DNA of 15,999 nucleotides from JAZNBI01 sp045586995 (GTDB taxonomy: Bacteria > Bacillota > Clostridia > Oscillospirales > CAG-272). Positions 15,152-15,999 of the stretch are shown here, one piece after another. The stretch's first letter is position 1, and each line of letters starts with the position of its first letter. The translations under genes were made by a program, and so were the position numbers. The stretch is from positions 1 to 15,999 of the forward strand of contig JAZNBI010000107.1 in NCBI GenBank assembly GCA_045586995.1, given 5' to 3'. The notes under the pieces are model-generated. The model was not told the DNA's origin and searched no databases. It was given only the letters and a program-made list of their open reading frames with translations.

Positions 15152-15358
15152 TTATTTTTCGACCGTAATTATGCAGTCGGGACACATAGTAGCGCAGAAA
15201 GCGCATCCAATACACTTTTCTTGGTCTGTTATTTCTACGGGATAATGTCCTTTTTTGTTGATCTTATCTTTTGCCAAAATCAGCAGATGCTTGGGACATA
15301 CGGAAACACAGAGTCCGCATCCCTTGCAATTATCAATATTAAACGTTAATTTTGCCAT
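15152..15358 (-). CDS. 2x[4Fe-4S] ferredoxin-type delta subunit of the oxidoreductase
   Basis: A 68-residue ferredoxin-like protein with two cluster-binding motifs: C11, C14, C17, C21 (CKGCGLCVSVCP) and C49, C52, C55, C59 (CIGCAFCATMCP). A ninth cysteine, C62, follows the second motif. By family knowledge the delta subunit carries electrons from the TPP site to external ferredoxin, and in reverse supplies low-potential electrons for reductive carboxylation. The start has GGGAGG upstream. It lies 20 bases after the ATPase gene and 18 bases before vorB, so it is part of the same operon. A free ferredoxin cannot be excluded from sequence alone, but the position is that of the delta subunit. Confidence 0.93.
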   Translation of the reverse strand: MAKLTFNIDNCKGCGLCVSVCPKHLLILAKDKINKKGHYPVEITDQEKCIGCAFCATMCPDCIITVEK

Positions 15359-15378
15359 TTCGGATTTCCTCCCTTATT

Positions 15379-15999
15379 TCAATAATATTTTTTCTGAAGC
15401 TTTATAGGTAACAAGTCGGGAATTTTTCCCTCGAGCTCTTTGCATATCGCCTCGGTTGCCGTTGTCATTTTAAGCTTAAGCCCCGAAAGCGTCAAGAGCT
15501 CTTTTATTTTTTCATCTGTATCGAGTACCGTCTGCGCAGTTGTTTCTGCACCGAGATTGGAATTATTTGCTATTGAGGTGAATTTCATTTTGCAGGCATT
15601 CTCGATTTCGCCCATCACCTCCAACGTATCCTGAGGAGTTTGGGTAAGCGGGCGGTAAAAATTAACGACAAAGATCATTTCATAATCGTTTTCCTCAAGA
15701 ATCGACGGTGCCAACCGTCCGAGTGCAAGAGCTCCTCGGTCATCGCCGCCCACATCGATTATGGAATAATAAGATTTATCGCAAATAATCGAGTACATTT
15801 CGGGCGGAAGCGCGGGAATGTCGACATTTGAGTTAGCATAATTCGACGAAATAAGCTTTATTCCGTATTCGGAGAGCTCACGCTCGCTGTCCTTCGTTCT
15901 GAAATACGGATTAACTATGTCAAGGTCTGCAATCTGAACCTTTTTTTGCTCACCTGCGAGCAACTGCGCATAATTTACCGCAATATTGGTTTTTCCGCT
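15379..15999 (-). CDS. P-loop (ParA/CbiA-like) ATPase, 5' end missing
   Basis: This is the C-terminal 206 residues or so of a P-loop ATPase entering from the right edge. The reading frame stays open to the last base; the first visible residues SGKTNIAVNYAQ are the end of a Walker A loop, so only a few N-terminal residues are missing. IADLDIVNPYFRTKD resembles the switch region of the MinD/ParA/CobQ class, and YYSIIDVGGDDRGALALG carries the Walker-B-like aspartate. No membrane segment or DNA-binding domain is seen. It is 20 bases ahead of the ferredoxin subunit, so it is co-transcribed with the oxidoreductase. Its function is unknown; a role in cluster or complex assembly is possible but unsupported, and plasmid partitioning is unlikely in this setting. 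Confidence 0.8.
   Translation of the reverse strand, partial: SGKTNIAVNYAQLLAGEQKKVQIADLDIVNPYFRTKDSERELSEYGIKLISSNYANSNVDIPALPPEMYSIICDKSYYSIIDVGGDDRGALALGRLAPSILEENDYEMIFVVNFYRPLTQTPQDTLEVMGEIENACKMKFTSIANNSNLGAETTAQTVLDTDEKIKELLTLSGLKLKMTTATEAICKELEGKIPDLLPIKLQKKYY

Noticed and set aside
15961..15963. TTG as the start codon of the ATPase gene
   Set aside because: The frame is open to the window edge and the codons upstream of the TTG encode the end of a Walker A loop (SGKTN), so the true start lies outside the window.

Overview
All recognisable genes in this window lie on the minus strand, so the biology runs from high to low coordinates. The window suggests an anaerobic, low-to-moderate GC Firmicute of the Clostridia type. 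Reasons: strong AGGAGG-type ribosome binding sites on nearly every gene, two consensus TTGACA-17 bp-TATAAT promoters, a T-box riboswitch, a ferredoxin-dependent 2-oxoacid oxidoreductase, and a his operon with the short HisG plus HisZ arrangement. The species cannot be told from this sequence.

Region 1 (15999 to 11682): a tightly packed operon. It starts with a P-loop ATPase cut by the window edge, then a 2x[4Fe-4S] ferredoxin subunit, then the alpha (VorB), beta (TPP-binding) and gamma subunits of a 2-oxoisovalerate-type ferredoxin oxidoreductase, and last the branched-chain aminotransferase IlvE. Together these enzymes would interconvert branched-chain amino acids, their 2-oxoacids and the corresponding acyl-CoAs.

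Region 2 (11640 to 7290): a separate unit with a consensus promoter and a T-box leader, whose specifier reads as a leucine CUC codon. It carries two unusual genes. One is a LeuA/2-isopropylmalate-synthase relative that has lost most of its metal-site and catalytic motifs but keeps an intact-looking leucine-binding (LeuA dimer) domain. The other, 13 bases downstream, is an 835-residue fusion of an xylose-isomerase-like TIM barrel to a complete acyl-CoA synthetase. A strong terminator closes the unit. This is the most interesting part of the window. A leucine-starvation switch placed on an acid:CoA ligase next to VOR and IlvE fits salvage of branched-chain acids (isovalerate to isovaleryl-CoA to 2-oxoisocaproate to leucine), but that is inference.

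Region 3 (7226 to 1): a histidine biosynthesis operon, hisZ-hisG-hisD-hisC-hisB-hisH-hisA-hisF-hisI, behind its own consensus promoter, with gaps of a few bases or short overlaps. hisI runs off the left edge. The operon covers the pathway from ATP + PRPP to histidinal/histidine except histidinol-phosphate phosphatase and, as far as can be seen, the HisE pyrophosphohydrolase, which could be fused to the missing end of HisI.

There are no tRNA or rRNA genes, insertion sequences, CRISPR arrays or phage genes that I can see. The only gene-free stretch over 300 bases (11290 to 11681) is occupied by the promoter and T-box leader.
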